Assembly: GCF_016862795.1 (NCBI RefSeq)
Contig: NZ_BONQ01000042.1
Coordinates: 1 to 59,883 of the forward strand
Source of the DNA: Dactylosporangium siamense
GTDB taxonomy: Bacteria > Actinomycetota > Actinomycetes > Mycobacteriales > Micromonosporaceae
Direction of reading: 5' to 3'
Length of the DNA stretch: 59,883 nucleotides
Under the pieces are notes generated by a model. The model saw only the letters and a list, made by a program, of their open reading frames with translations, was not told the origin of the DNA and made no database searches. Each line of letters starts with the position of its first letter. The stretch's first letter is position 1. A program made the translations under genes and the position numbers. Positions 16,801 to 24,477 of this stretch are shown piece by piece.

Positions 16801-16926
16801 CGCCGCGACACTGGTGAGGCCGATCGCGGACCACAGGACCAGGTGCAGCGCGGGCAGCGCGAAATTGGCCGCCACGAGGGCAGCCATGATCCCGCAGTAG
16901 CCGGCCAGCACCCTACGCGGCGACAC
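13858..16926 (-). CDS. membrane sensor with PAS, GGDEF and EAL domains (c-di-GMP turnover)
   Basis: The 1022-residue protein has about eight N-terminal membrane helices (1-300), a GAF-like segment (about 320-440), a PAS domain (about 455-575) and GGDEF at about 580-740 with the intact motif RLGGDEFAAL. EAL at about 755-1005 has FEALVRW, EMTESLLL, DDFGTGFSS and KLDKSFI. An RxxD inhibitory site is not at its normal distance before GGDEF. Both catalytic motifs look active, so it could make and break c-di-GMP. GTG 16926 is chosen for its GGAGGGATGC ribosome site. A truncated paralogue lies at 39536-41314. It is co-transcribed with the alpha-oxoamine synthase. Confidence 0.93.
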   Translation of the reverse strand: MSPRRVLAGYCGIMAALVAANFALPALHLVLWSAIGLTSVAAIVTGVRLNKPRSRAPWFLLAGAVASFITGDLIADVLTRLLDRQGFPSVADGFYLAVYVLIAAALVGLIRIGVARRDPNGLYDAVTVTAGLGLLSYIFLIRPYVEDPALSVLEKSFSIAYPLADIVVLAVGARLITAVRRSPALLLLAAGGIGLLSADVGYGLKQLNGVWETGGPVDLGWAAFYVLWGVAALHPSMRELTEPKVHRAGEEHFGRLLLLGLALFIAPCVLYFEMRSGEVHDANVIAASSALLSGMVLLRLGRAVNEQRRTVQRERRLRRAGAALLMATDEPGVTATVRTAIAELLPLGRPHRVVLAPAGGAHDGGTVSMPYTRTLERSLADELGDFEVTLCCPLAPVEGRESGRALFIAADEVALVGVQEAAQILATQAALALERIALGEEIGRRNSEAYFRTLVLNTTDVILIVGDHDQIRYASPSARALFGSDELDGTPLPMAFAKESLVEVDRRLHDLRTRGVDRPGDDLRVVGADGRPALVEATFRDLRGEPTVGGVVVTLRDVTERSRLQAELYQRATFDALTGLPNREVFLGRVQEAVSSGAENGATVGVLIMELDDFKVVNDTLGHGAGDALLVAVGNRLTEALRAVDGSYGAAGTVARLGGDEFAALVRRAGTAADVERVAEKVLASFATPFELPHGDVTATASIGVATTAEAADAQDLLRHADLAVYVAKDAGKDRWRRYESSLHSAVVERHKLRADLDRAIADGAFLLHFQPIVGIGDGRTHGFEALVRWNHPTRGMVSPAEFISVAEESGLIVPLGAWVLRNAVEAAAQWRLLHPGEDVYVSVNVSARQFRGQFKGPEQSFARWVLDEIDRMGLPPASLLVEMTESLLLHDDGEVTAELAELRAAGVRIAIDDFGTGFSSLSYLRRLPVDVLKLDKSFIDTIASSAEQHAVVDMIVQLAAILQLQIVAEGIETEAERDLLVAMGCHLGQGYLFSRPLSYGDASQWLLEEASGLQRGSRTAA

Positions 16927-17000
16927 GCATCCCTCCCGACCGTCACGGTGGCGCCCCGACGCTACCCAGTGACACCCGTAAACGCCCCATCGGCACGGGG

Positions 17001-17036
17001 TCAGTCCCATTTAGGCTTTTTGGCGAAGGGAGCCAT
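17001..17036 (-). CDS. possible 11-codon leader ORF before the GGDEF-EAL gene
   Basis: The minus strand reads ATG-MAPFAKKPKWD-TGA with GAGGGCAG a few bases upstream. It ends about 75 bases before the GTG of the GGDEF-EAL gene. Between them are CCCC-GTGCCGAT-GGGG and a longer GTCAC/GTGAC pairing. It could be a leader peptide or a small secreted-signal precursor. It may equally be the end of a longer non-coding frame. Codon use is not GC-rich like the neighbours. Confidence 0.3.
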   Translation of the reverse strand: MAPFAKKPKWD

Positions 17037-17352
17037 CGGCCTGCCCTCACCGTAGATTGTTTGCTGCCGAATGAGGAATACCTTGCAGGGACGTGCCGTG
17101 TGGCGCTGACCAGGCGATTCGCGGCAATCGTGTGGTTTGCGGAGTTCGTCGCACCGGCCGCTGCACGGGCCGCTGTCAGGCATCTACGCAGCGCGATCGT
17201 TCACGAATTCATTCACTTCATTCGGCAAAAGGTAACTTTCACGCCATCTTCGCGCGTCCACGCTGGTCGGCGCGCGGGCCCGGCACGGCCCGTGGACCGG
17301 TGGCAACGGCTCGCAATACGGTCTGCCTTCCCGCACTCCGGAAGGACCCCGC
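17037..17352. other. AT-richer divergent intergenic region (GGDEF-EAL / cellulase)
   Basis: This 316-base stretch separates the divergent GGDEF-EAL and GH6 genes and is clearly less GC-rich than its surroundings. It holds short direct TTCAC/TTCAT repeats at 17200-17223 and must contain promoters for both directions. I see no CebR-type GGGAGCGCTCCC operator, and no RNA class that I can defend. No convincing gene lies in it. Confidence 0.5.
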
Positions 17353-18741
17353 ATGCGTAGACGTTGGCTCTCCGCGGCAATCGCCGTCGTGACCGCAGGC
17401 ACCGCCGGTCTCTGGCTGGCCGGCGGCGGGTCGGCGAGCGCCGGCACCATCACCGGCACCTTCTACCGCGACCCCGACTCGCAGGTGATGCGCTGGCTCG
17501 CGGCCAACCCCGGCGACTCGCGCGCGGCCCTGATCCGGGACCGGATCGGGGTGCAGCCGCAGTCGAGGTGGTTCACCAACCCGAACCCGGCCACCACCAC
17601 ATCCGCGGTGCAGAGCTACGTCGGCGCCGCCAACGCCGCCGGGCAGATCCCGGTCCTGGTCGCGTATGCCATCCCCAACCGTGACTGCGGCGGCGCCTCC
17701 GCGGGCGGGACCACCAACCTGACCGAGTACGCCGCGTGGGTGCGCGCGTTCGCCGCCGGCCTCGGCACCCGCACCGCGGTCGTGGTGCTCGAACCGGACT
17801 CCCTCGCGCTGCAGACCTGCCTCGACGGCGCCGGCGTGGCCGCCCGCGACGCCGCCCTGGCCAACGCCGTCTCGACGATCAAGCAGGCCAACCCGGCGGC
17901 GAAGGTCTACCTCGACGCCGGGCACTCCGCCTGGAACTCCGCCGGCGAGCAGGCCGGCCGGCTCGTCGCCGCGGGCGTGCGCAACGCCGACGGCTTCTAC
18001 AGCAACGTGTCCAACTTCCGCACGACCGCCGACGAGGTCGCGTACGGCCGCAACATCCTCAGCGCGATCGGCGCCTCGAACCTGCACCAGATCGTCGACA
18101 CCAGCCGCAACGGCCGCGGCCCCAACGGCAGCCAGTGGTGCGACCCGGCCGGGCGCGGCGTGGGCGCCGGCCCGACGACCAGCACCGGTGAGGCGAGCGT
18201 CGACGCGTACGTGTGGGTCAAACTGCCCGGTGAGGCCGACGGGTGCGCCGCCGGCGCCGGACAGTTCGTGCCGGACCTGGCCTACCAGCTGGCGCTGAAC
18301 GGCGTCGTGCCGTCGACGCCGCCGTCGTCCCCGTCGGCCTCGGTGTCGCCGTCGAAGTCACCGTCCGCATCGGCGTCGCCCTCGAAGTCGCCGTCCGCCT
18401 CGCCGTCGTCCTCCTCGCAGACGGGCACCGGCTGCTCGGTGGCGTACCGGGTGGACAACCAGTGGAACAACGGCTTCACCGCGACCGTGACCATCACCAA
18501 CCGGGGCCCCGCCACCGTCAGCGGCTGGACGCTCACCTTCGCCTTCGCCGGCGACCAGCGGATCAGCAACGCCTGGAACGCGACGGCGACCCAGAGCGGC
18601 ACCGCGGTCACCGTCCGGGACGGCGGCTGGAACGGCACCCTGCCCGTCGGTGGCACCGCGAGCTTCGGCTTCCAGGCGAGCTACTCCGGCACGAACGCTT
18701 CCCCGACCGCGTTCAAGGTCAACGGCACGTCCTGCTCCTGA
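17353..18741 (+). CDS. secreted GH6 cellulase with C-terminal CBM2
   Basis: This 462-residue exoenzyme has a signal peptide (1-30, RRRW start, cleavage near ASAG). The GH6 catalytic domain (about 31-310) includes NRDCGG with Asp111, the probable proton donor Asp149 in [14 protein letters not shown] and KLPGEADG. A Ser/Pro/Lys linker spans about 318-355 and a family 2 cellulose-binding module about 358-462. It hydrolyses beta-1,4-glucan outside the cell. Domain order matches actinobacterial CelA-type endoglucanases, though endo versus exo action depends on loops I cannot model. GGAAGGACC is the ribosome site before ATG 17353. Confidence 0.95.
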   Translation: MRRRWLSAAIAVVTAGTAGLWLAGGGSASAGTITGTFYRDPDSQVMRWLAANPGDSRAALIRDRIGVQPQSRWFTNPNPATTTSAVQSYVGAANAAGQIPVLVAYAIPNRDCGGASAGGTTNLTEYAAWVRAFAAGLGTRTAVVVLEPDSLALQTCLDGAGVAARDAALANAVSTIKQANPAAKVYLDAGHSAWNSAGEQAGRLVAAGVRNADGFYSNVSNFRTTADEVAYGRNILSAIGASNLHQIVDTSRNGRGPNGSQWCDPAGRGVGAGPTTSTGEASVDAYVWVKLPGEADGCAAGAGQFVPDLAYQLALNGVVPSTPPSSPSASVSPSKSPSASASPSKSPSASPSSSSQTGTGCSVAYRVDNQWNNGFTATVTITNRGPATVSGWTLTFAFAGDQRISNAWNATATQSGTAVTVRDGGWNGTLPVGGTASFGFQASYSGTNASPTAFKVNGTSCS

Positions 18742-18746
18742 ACCCG

Positions 18747-18779
18747 TGGTGGGGGGCCGTCATCGGCGGCCTCCCACCA
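18747..18779. terminator. hairpin between cellulase and MFS genes
   Basis: TGGTGGG at 18747-18753 pairs with CCCACCA at 18773-18779, with further GGCC/GGCC-type pairing inside. It starts 6 bases after the cellulase stop and covers the last codons of the convergent MFS gene, so it could terminate both transcripts. No T-run is present. Confidence 0.6.
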
Positions 18780-19722
18780 GCGGCGCCGCGGCGAGCAGCA
18801 GGGTGAGCGCGGCGACGAGCAGCACTCCCCCGGCCGCCCACGCCCCGAACAGCGCCAGCGCCGACACCTCCGTGGCCAGGGCCGCCACCGACGTGACGGT
18901 CGCCCGGGACGCCCCCTCGATCACCTGCTGCAGCCGGGCGTCGACCAGCACGAGGACGTAGCGGTACAACCCGTAGAACAGCGCGACCAGCACGATCCCC
19001 GCCGGTAGCCGCAGCACTCCGGCCACGGCCAGGGCCGCCGCGGCGCCGGCGAGCAACCCCACCTGCACCGATGCTCCCGGTGTCCTGGTGTACGCGACGA
19101 GCCCGGCACCCGCCGCGCCGCCGAGCGTGACGACGAGGGTCACCAGCGGGTTGAGCCCGATCGGCACGTGCCAGTCGGCGGCGAGGATCGGGAAGTACTC
19201 GTCGATGGCGTCGAGCCCGGCGAGACCGGCGAGCGTCAGGACGGCGGTGCGCACCACCGGCACCCGCGCCGCCTGCCCGATCCCGTCGGCCAGGGTCGCG
19301 AAGTACCCCCGCGGCTCGTCCGGGGCGGTCTGCTCCGGTGCGTCCAGTCGCAGGGCCAGGAGGGCCGCGCACAGGCAGATGCCGACGCTGACCCAGCCGA
19401 CCAGGGCATAGCCACCGAGCGGGAACAGCACGACGGCCGCACCGGCCGCGGGGATCTGCGCGATCAGCCCGGCCGCGTCGACCTGACCGGACACGCGCGC
19501 GTAGCGGTCCTCGGCCCCGGCGGCGGCGAGCCCGTCGTAGAGCAGCGCCTCGAGCGCCCCGCTGGACAGCGCCCCGCCGATCCCCCAGACGACGAACCCG
19601 GCGGCGAACACCCAGATGCCCGGCGCGGCGGTCCACAGCGCGAACGCGACCGCCTGCGACACCCCCGCGGCGAAGAGCGCACCCCGCCGGGAGAACCGGT
19701 CGGCGAGCGCCCCGGTGGGCAC
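18760..19722 (-). CDS. MFS transporter (5' end uncertain, possibly inactivated)
   Basis: The frame from GTG 19722 encodes 320 residues of a major facilitator protein, with the signature PTGALADRFSRR of the helix 2-3 loop at its very start and about ten membrane helices. Helix 1 and most of helix 2 are encoded upstream in the same frame (19723-19896), but no ATG, GTG or TTG lies between them and an in-frame TGA at 19897-19899. Starting at 19722 would delete helix 1. A full-length protein would need about 375-385 residues. Substrate unknown. It may be a recent pseudogene. Confidence 0.75.
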   Translation of the reverse strand: MPTGALADRFSRRGALFAAGVSQAVAFALWTAAPGIWVFAAGFVVWGIGGALSSGALEALLYDGLAAAGAEDRYARVSGQVDAAGLIAQIPAAGAAVVLFPLGGYALVGWVSVGICLCAALLALRLDAPEQTAPDEPRGYFATLADGIGQAARVPVVRTAVLTLAGLAGLDAIDEYFPILAADWHVPIGLNPLVTLVVTLGGAAGAGLVAYTRTPGASVQVGLLAGAAAALAVAGVLRLPAGIVLVALFYGLYRYVLVLVDARLQQVIEGASRATVTSVAALATEVSALALFGAWAAGGVLLVAALTLLLAAAPLVGGRR

Positions 19723-19911
19723 CTCGGCGAGCAGCCCGACGCCCGCCCACAGCGCGAACAGCAGCGAGATCTGCCCGTCGCCGAGCCCGGTGTCGGTGAA
19801 CAGCAGCGCATACAGCGGATACAGCGGCAGCGCGTCGGACAGCAGGGCCCACCCGACCGCTCGCCTCGCGAACCGGCCGGCGGGATCGGCAGTGCGTCAA
19901 CCGAACGGCAT
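19723..19911 (-). pseudogene. 5' part of the MFS gene interrupted by TGA at codon 5
   Basis: ATG at 19909-19911 lies 7 bases after TAGCGT, the leaderless promoter layout seen across this window. It reads MPFG and then TGA (19897-19899). The same frame continues RTADPAGRF and, a few residues on, WALLSDALPLYPLYALLF, an unmistakable MFS helix 1. A CGA-to-TGA change at codon 5 would explain it. A sequencing error or a rare CTG start would also fit. Confidence 0.55.
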
Positions 19912-19924
19912 GCGGGGCACGCTA

Positions 19925-20043
19925 CCAAGCCGTCCGCTCAACGGCCCGCGATTTCCGGGCGCGGTCCGCTCAGCGGTCGCGGTTGTTCCGCGGCGCGGTC
20001 CGCTGAGCGGTTGCGGTTGTTCCGTGGCGCGGTCCGCTCAGCT
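19925..20043. repeat. 34-bp tandem repeat with internal palindrome
   Basis: Units begin at 19959, 19993 and 20027 with GCGCGGTCCGCTCAGCGG and run GGTTGTTCC at their ends. A weaker unit lies at about 19927-19958. Copies one and two differ at about three bases. Each contains the near-palindrome CCGCTCAGCGG. The array runs from the last codons of the PBP-like gene to just upstream of the MFS promoter. Confidence 0.8.
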
Positions 20044-21558
20044 GCTCAGCGACCTGCCGAAGGCATCCGCGATCGGTCCGGTGACGTCCTGCCCGGCGCC
20101 TTCGACGTAGACGCAGTACGCGACGTCGCCGCGCACCACCACCGACATCCCGGGCACCGTCAGCGTCCCGGTGACCGCGGGGCCGTCCGCGGCGGCCGGG
20201 CCCGGCGACGGCTCCGTCACCAGGACCGGCTGGCGCCAGTGCCCCCTGGCCAGGGCGGCGGCGGCGGCCGCGTACACCAGCGGCGAACCGACCACACCGG
20301 CCTCGGTGACCCGTCCGGTGAACATGTCCGCCCCCAGCTTCCACGCCGCGCCGAACCCGGCGGCGCCGCCGTCGACCCCGATCGGAGGGCTCGCCACCTC
20401 GGCCTGGAACGCCAGGTTGTATCCGGCGGCGTCGGGCCCGTTCGCGGCGGCGAGGACCGTGCCGTCCTTGACGCCGACCGCGACCAGCGCCGACCGTTTC
20501 GCGGTGCCGGCCAGCGCGGCCTCCGCGGCCTGCTGCGTCTTCACGTCGATCGTCGTGCGCACCCTCGCCCCGTCGGCCGCCGGCGCCGTGTAGAGCACCT
20601 TGTCCCCGGCTTTGTCCCCGGCTTTGTCCCCGGCTTTGTCCCCGGCGAGGACCTCCAGCTTGGGCGTGCCGCGCAGCGCTACGTCGTATCGCCGCTGCAG
20701 CCCGGTGAGGCCGGTGATGTCGCCGGCCTTGAGCGCCCCGCCGCTGCCGTCGATGAGCTCCTTCGTCGCCGGCCCGGACGTGCCGAGCAGCGCCCGCCCG
20801 AACGTGCGGGTCATCGGCAGCGACAACGTCCCGGTCTTCGTGGCGACCCCGTCCGTGGCGGCGAGGTCCCGCTCGATCTCGGCGAAGTCCGTCTGCCGCA
20901 GCGTGACGAGCTCGACGAACGCGTCCGGCTTGGCCGCCTTGATCCGCCCCGGCAGCGCCGACACGTCCACCGACACCCGCACCGACCGGAACACCAGGTC
21001 CAGCCGCTGCACCAGCGCGTCGACGTCGCGGACCAGCCGGGGCTCGACCCCCACGTACACGACCGGCGTCTCCGACACGATCGGCGTGCCGTCGGCGGCG
21101 AGGACCACCCCGCGCGTCGCGGCCGCCGAGCGCAGCGTCATCCGCTTGCCGTCCGGCAGGTCCGGGTGCACGACCGCCGGCCCGAGGTAGACCGCCCACT
21201 TCCCGTCGATCCGGCGGGCCTCGAGCTTCGTCTCATACGCCCAGTGCCGCCCGTCCGGCAACGTCCAGTCGACCCCGGCCCGCACGTCGGCGTCGTCCTT
21301 GCGCACCGCCGCCTTCCCGTGCCGGGTCACCACGGGCCGCCGCGCGCCCAGGTCACCCTCGGTGTCGGCGAGCAACTGCCGGGCCGCGTCGGCGGCCAGC
21401 GGCTGACCCGCCGTGGTGCGCAGCTCGACGCCGGTGAAGTCGGCCCGCTGCCAGCCGGCGACGAACGCGGCGAACGGGTCCTCGGCGGGTTTGTCGTCCG
21501 TGCACCCGGCCAGGGCCACGATGAGTGTGGCGGCCAGTATTCGCCGTACGTGTCGCAT
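20038..21558 (-). CDS. penicillin-binding-protein-like lipoprotein lacking catalytic motifs
   Basis: This 506-residue protein has a lipobox (VALAGC, Cys19), an NTF2-like MecA_N-type domain (about 25-145), a PBP dimerisation domain (about 150-300) and the shell of a transpeptidase domain. Where active enzymes read YPPGSTFK it reads EVASPPIG and then jumps to GFGAAWKLGADMFTG. The SxxK, SxN and KTG motifs are all missing and the middle of the domain is deleted. The 12-bp repeat encoding AGDK occurs four times near residue 310. It probably acts as a non-enzymatic envelope scaffold or decoy. It could also be decaying. The family call is firm, its function open. Confidence 0.85.
   Translation of the reverse strand: MRHVRRILAATLIVALAGCTDDKPAEDPFAAFVAGWQRADFTGVELRTTAGQPLAADAARQLLADTEGDLGARRPVVTRHGKAAVRKDDADVRAGVDWTLPDGRHWAYETKLEARRIDGKWAVYLGPAVVHPDLPDGKRMTLRSAAATRGVVLAADGTPIVSETPVVYVGVEPRLVRDVDALVQRLDLVFRSVRVSVDVSALPGRIKAAKPDAFVELVTLRQTDFAEIERDLAATDGVATKTGTLSLPMTRTFGRALLGTSGPATKELIDGSGGALKAGDITGLTGLQRRYDVALRGTPKLEVLAGDKAGDKAGDKAGDKVLYTAPAADGARVRTTIDVKTQQAAEAALAGTAKRSALVAVGVKDGTVLAAANGPDAAGYNLAFQAEVASPPIGVDGGAAGFGAAWKLGADMFTGRVTEAGVVGSPLVYAAAAAALARGHWRQPVLVTEPSPGPAAADGPAVTGTLTVPGMSVVVRGDVAYCVYVEGAGQDVTGPIADAFGRSLSS
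20600..20648. repeat. 12-bp in-frame repeat (AGDK x4)
   Basis: Four nearly perfect copies of TTGTCCCCGGCT on the plus strand encode AGDK units on the minus strand inside the PBP-like gene. They sit in the transition between the dimerisation and transpeptidase-like domains. Such a slippage-prone array predicts length differences between strains. Confidence 0.85.
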
Positions 21559-21655
21559 CCGTGCCTTCCCCCGGTCGTCCTTCCTGTCTGGAACCGTATC
21601 GGGTCGGGCTCAGGTTGTTTCCGCCGTCTGTGGTTTGCGCCACAGTGCACTGGTT

Positions 21656-21715
21656 CCTCATGATCCGGTAGACCTTGCACACCCCTGGGCGCCCGAGGTC
21701 CACCGGATCATGAGG
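21656..21715. repeat. dispersed long hairpin, copy B
   Basis: Arms 21656-21675 and 21696-21715 pair over 20 bases with a single mismatch (outer arm CCTCATGATCCGGT). The loop begins TTGCACACCC. It lies 5 bases past the 3' end of sthA on the minus strand. It resembles the hairpins at 2820 and 42576 in arm core (ATGATCC), arm-adjacent word and placement. Confidence 0.75.
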
Positions 21716-21720
21716 AGGTG

Positions 21721-23124
21721 TCAGGCCGTCAGCCGGGACACCGACCGCATCTTGTTCATCGCGTCCAGCGCCGCCACCTTGTAGGACTCCGCGAGCGTCG
21801 GGTAGTTGAAGACCGCGTCGACCAGGTAGTCCACCGTCCCGCCGCAGCCCATGACGGTTTGTCCGATGTGGACGAGCTCGGTGGCGCCGGTGCCGAAGAC
21901 GTGGACGCCGAGGATGCTCCGGTCCTCCGGCGACACGATGATCTTCAGCATGCCGTACGAGTCGCCGATGATCTGGCCGCGGGCGAGCTCGCGGTACCGC
22001 GAGATGCCGACCTCGAACGGGATGTTGCTGTCGGTGAGGTCGTCCTCGGTGCGGCCGACGAAGCTGATCTCGGGGATGGTGTAGATGCCGATGGGCTGGA
22101 GCAGCTGCATGCCGCGCACCGGCTCGTCGCAGGCGTGGTGGGCGGCGAGGCGGCCCTGCTCCATCGAGGTGGACGCGAGGGCCGGGAAGCCGATGATGTC
22201 GCCGACGGCGTAGATGTGCGGGACCTCGGTCTGGAAGTGCTCGTCGACCGTGATCCGGCCGCGCTTGTCCGCCTCCAGGCCGGCCTTGTCGAGGCCGAGC
22301 TGGTCGGCGGCGCCCTGCCGGCCGGCGGAGTACATGACGGCGTCGGCGGCGATGCGCTTGCCGCTGGCCAGGACGGCGACGGCGGTGCGGCCGTGGCGCT
22401 CGACCGCGGCGACCGACTCGCGGAACCGGAACGAGACCGACAGGTCACGCAGGTGATACTTGAGGGCCTCGATGATCTCCAGGTCGCAGAAGTCGAGCAT
22501 CCGGTCGCGGCGCTCCACGACGGTGACCTTGGTGCCGAGGGCGGCGAACATCGACGCGTACTCGATGCCGATGACGCCGGCGCCGACGACGACCATGGAC
22601 GCCGGGATCTTGTCGATGTTGAGGATGCCGTCGGAGTCGATGATCGTGATGTCGTCGAAGTCGACGCTGTCGGGGCGGGCCGGGCGGGTGCCGGCGGCGA
22701 GAATGATCTTCTCGGCGGACACGGTCGAGGAGTGGCCGTGCTCGTCGGTGATCGACAGGGTGTGCGGGTCGACGAACACGCCGGTGCCCTGCAGCAGCTT
22801 CACCCGGTTGCGGGCCAGCTGGCTACGGATGACCTCGATCTCCCGGCCGATCACGTGCTGGGTGCGCGCGCCCAGGTCGCCGACGGTGATGTCGTCCTTG
22901 ACGCGGTAGCTCTGCCCGTACATCTCCCGCTGGCTCAGACCGGTCAGGTAGAGCACCGCCTCGCGGAGGGTCTTGCTCGGGATGGTGCCCGTGTTGATGC
23001 AGACACCACCGATCATGTTGCGCCGTTCGACGATGGCGACCCGGCGGTCGAGCTTCGCCGCCGCGATCGCCGCCTTCTGCCCACCGGGGCCGGAACCGAG
23101 CACGAGGACATCGAAGTCGTACAT
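21721..23124 (-). CDS. sthA: soluble pyridine nucleotide transhydrogenase
   Basis: The 467-residue flavoprotein has an FAD motif [10 protein letters not shown] at the N-terminus, the single-cysteine [14 protein letters not shown] in place of the redox pair of lipoamide dehydrogenase, an NAD(P) motif [15 protein letters not shown] near 180, and a C-terminal dimerisation domain. The missing second cysteine and the sequence around it identify SthA, which passes hydride between NADPH and NAD+. ATG 23124 follows GGGAGA; a TTG two codons upstream is a weaker choice. It is divergent from the PemK-like gene. Confidence 0.95.
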   Translation of the reverse strand: MYDFDVLVLGSGPGGQKAAIAAAKLDRRVAIVERRNMIGGVCINTGTIPSKTLREAVLYLTGLSQREMYGQSYRVKDDITVGDLGARTQHVIGREIEVIRSQLARNRVKLLQGTGVFVDPHTLSITDEHGHSSTVSAEKIILAAGTRPARPDSVDFDDITIIDSDGILNIDKIPASMVVVGAGVIGIEYASMFAALGTKVTVVERRDRMLDFCDLEIIEALKYHLRDLSVSFRFRESVAAVERHGRTAVAVLASGKRIAADAVMYSAGRQGAADQLGLDKAGLEADKRGRITVDEHFQTEVPHIYAVGDIIGFPALASTSMEQGRLAAHHACDEPVRGMQLLQPIGIYTIPEISFVGRTEDDLTDSNIPFEVGISRYRELARGQIIGDSYGMLKIIVSPEDRSILGVHVFGTGATELVHIGQTVMGCGGTVDYLVDAVFNYPTLAESYKVAALDAMNKMRSVSRLTA

Positions 23125-23186
23125 GAACAACAGTCTCCCGTGCCGCCGACGGGCCCGTCCAGATGATCGGGACTATGGTCGTCGGC

Positions 23187-23696
23187 GTGAAACGACTTCT
23201 TCAGAGCCTGGCAACCCGGCTGGGCGGCCGCCGGGCGCCGGCGCCGCAACAGACGCCTCAGCCGGCGCCTCAGCCGGCAAGCCCGAAGGCCACCCTGCAC
23301 AAGCCCGGGCCGCCGCCGAAGCACGTCAGCGACAAGCTGCTGCAGTACGCCCCGCAGCTGGACGGCGCCGCCGACCCCGGTGAGGTCGTGTGGACGTGGG
23401 TGCAGTACGAGGACGACCCGAACCAGGGCAAGGACCGGCCGGTCCTCGTGGTGGGGCGCAAGGGCACGTCGCTCGTGGGGCTGATGCTGTCCAGCCAGAG
23501 CGAACGCGACGGGCAGCGCAACTGGTTCCCGCTCGGTCCCGGATCGTGGGACCGCGACCAGCGGCCCAGCTGGGTCCGCCTCGACCGGGTCCTGACCGTC
23601 GAGGAGCACGGCATCCGGCGCGAGGGTGCGGTGCTGGACCGGCAGCGCTTCGACCTCGTCGCCGAGCGGCTGCGCGCGTCGTACGGCTGGGACTGA
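23187..23696 (+). CDS. PemK/MazF-family toxin-like protein, apparently without antitoxin
   Basis: The 169-residue product has a short basic start (VKRLLQSLATRLGGRR) and a Pro/Gln/Ala linker at about 20-45. A MazF/PemK-type domain spans about 65-165 (GEVVWTWVQYEDDPNQGKDRPVLVV, then GLMLSS and WVRLDRVLTV). Relatives cut RNA, but chromosomal actinobacterial versions with this linker have rarely been tested. GTG 23187 lies 7 bases after TATGGT. No antitoxin-sized gene precedes or follows it. Confidence 0.78.
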   Translation: MKRLLQSLATRLGGRRAPAPQQTPQPAPQPASPKATLHKPGPPPKHVSDKLLQYAPQLDGAADPGEVVWTWVQYEDDPNQGKDRPVLVVGRKGTSLVGLMLSSQSERDGQRNWFPLGPGSWDRDQRPSWVRLDRVLTVEEHGIRREGAVLDRQRFDLVAERLRASYGWD

Positions 23697-23698
23697 CC

Positions 23699-24427
23699 TC
23701 ACCGCGGCAGCGGCGCCCTGCCCAGGCCCTTGACGGTGCCGCGCAGGGTGTCGTGCCGGCCGGCCGGGTCGTCGGGTTCGGACACCAGGCACAGCTGCGA
23801 GCCGTCCTCGAACCAGCGCACCTCCAGGTCGCCGCGGTCCCGCAGCTCGGCCTCGGTCAGCGACAGGTAGCCGGCGGCCACGGCGGGGCAGCCGGCTTCC
23901 ACGTCGGCGCCGTCGGCCAGGGCACCGACGACCTCGGCGGCGTGCTGCTCCCCGCAGTCGCCGTACCGGAAGTTCTCGTCGTCCTTGACCAGGCAGGTGA
24001 TGGCGAGCCGCCGGTCACCGCGCAGGCCGTCCTTCAGGCTGCCGGTGCCGCCGATCGGCGCGGCGTCGGTGCCGGAGGTCTCCGCCAGGGCGCAGAACAG
24101 CCCGCCACGCACCTGGTCGGTGACCTCCAGCAGGCCGTACACGACCCGGGACTGCTGCCAGGGCCCGCCGAGGAACGCGTCCGCCTGCCGCTGGCAACGC
24201 TCCTCGGCGTCGTCGGAGCGCAGCAGCGAGATGACCTCCCAGTCGTGCGGCCCTCCGCAGTCGCTCCGCCGCAGCTGGCCGCTGTCGGGAAGTCCCGGGA
24301 ACATCGCCGGAGGCGTGGCGTAGCAGCCCAGGCCGCTGCCGTCGGCCCCACTGGACACGGAGTGCCACAGCAGCGCACCGCCGATGCAGAGCAGCACGGC
24401 GATGTACACGACGGTCTTCCTGGGCAT
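23699..24427 (-). CDS. septum-formation-family (Septum_form-like) membrane-anchored protein
   Basis: The 242-residue protein has one N-terminal membrane helix (VVYIAVLLCIGGALLW) and two extracytoplasmic cysteine-rich blocks typical of Septum_form domains: CGGPHDWEVI near 57 and CGEQHAAEVVG near 158. Function in division is only an annotation tradition. ATG 24427 lies 8 bases after TACTGT. Its stop is 2 bases from the convergent PemK-like stop. Two more members of the broad family are at 32101-33948. Confidence 0.78.
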   Translation of the reverse strand: MPRKTVVYIAVLLCIGGALLWHSVSSGADGSGLGCYATPPAMFPGLPDSGQLRRSDCGGPHDWEVISLLRSDDAEERCQRQADAFLGGPWQQSRVVYGLLEVTDQVRGGLFCALAETSGTDAAPIGGTGSLKDGLRGDRRLAITCLVKDDENFRYGDCGEQHAAEVVGALADGADVEAGCPAVAAGYLSLTEAELRDRGDLEVRWFEDGSQLCLVSEPDDPAGRHDTLRGTVKGLGRAPLPR

Positions 24428-24477
24428 GGTCGGGCACAGTAGCGACCCCGCCGGAGATCATCAACGCAGATTCGGGG

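Noticed and set aside
14254-17055. 933-codon plus-strand frame
   Set aside because: It is the mirror of the GGDEF-EAL gene, which has intact motifs on the other strand. The translated composition is typical of antisense frames in GC-rich DNA.
17041-17140. Possible c-di-GMP (GEMM) riboswitch near GCAGGGACG
   Set aside because: Only a short GCAGGGAC word fits. The conserved helices and tetraloop receptor cannot be traced on either strand.
19897-19899. Selenocysteine reading of the TGA in the MFS gene
   Set aside because: MFS proteins have no Sec at this place, and no selenocysteine-insertion hairpin or sel genes are seen.
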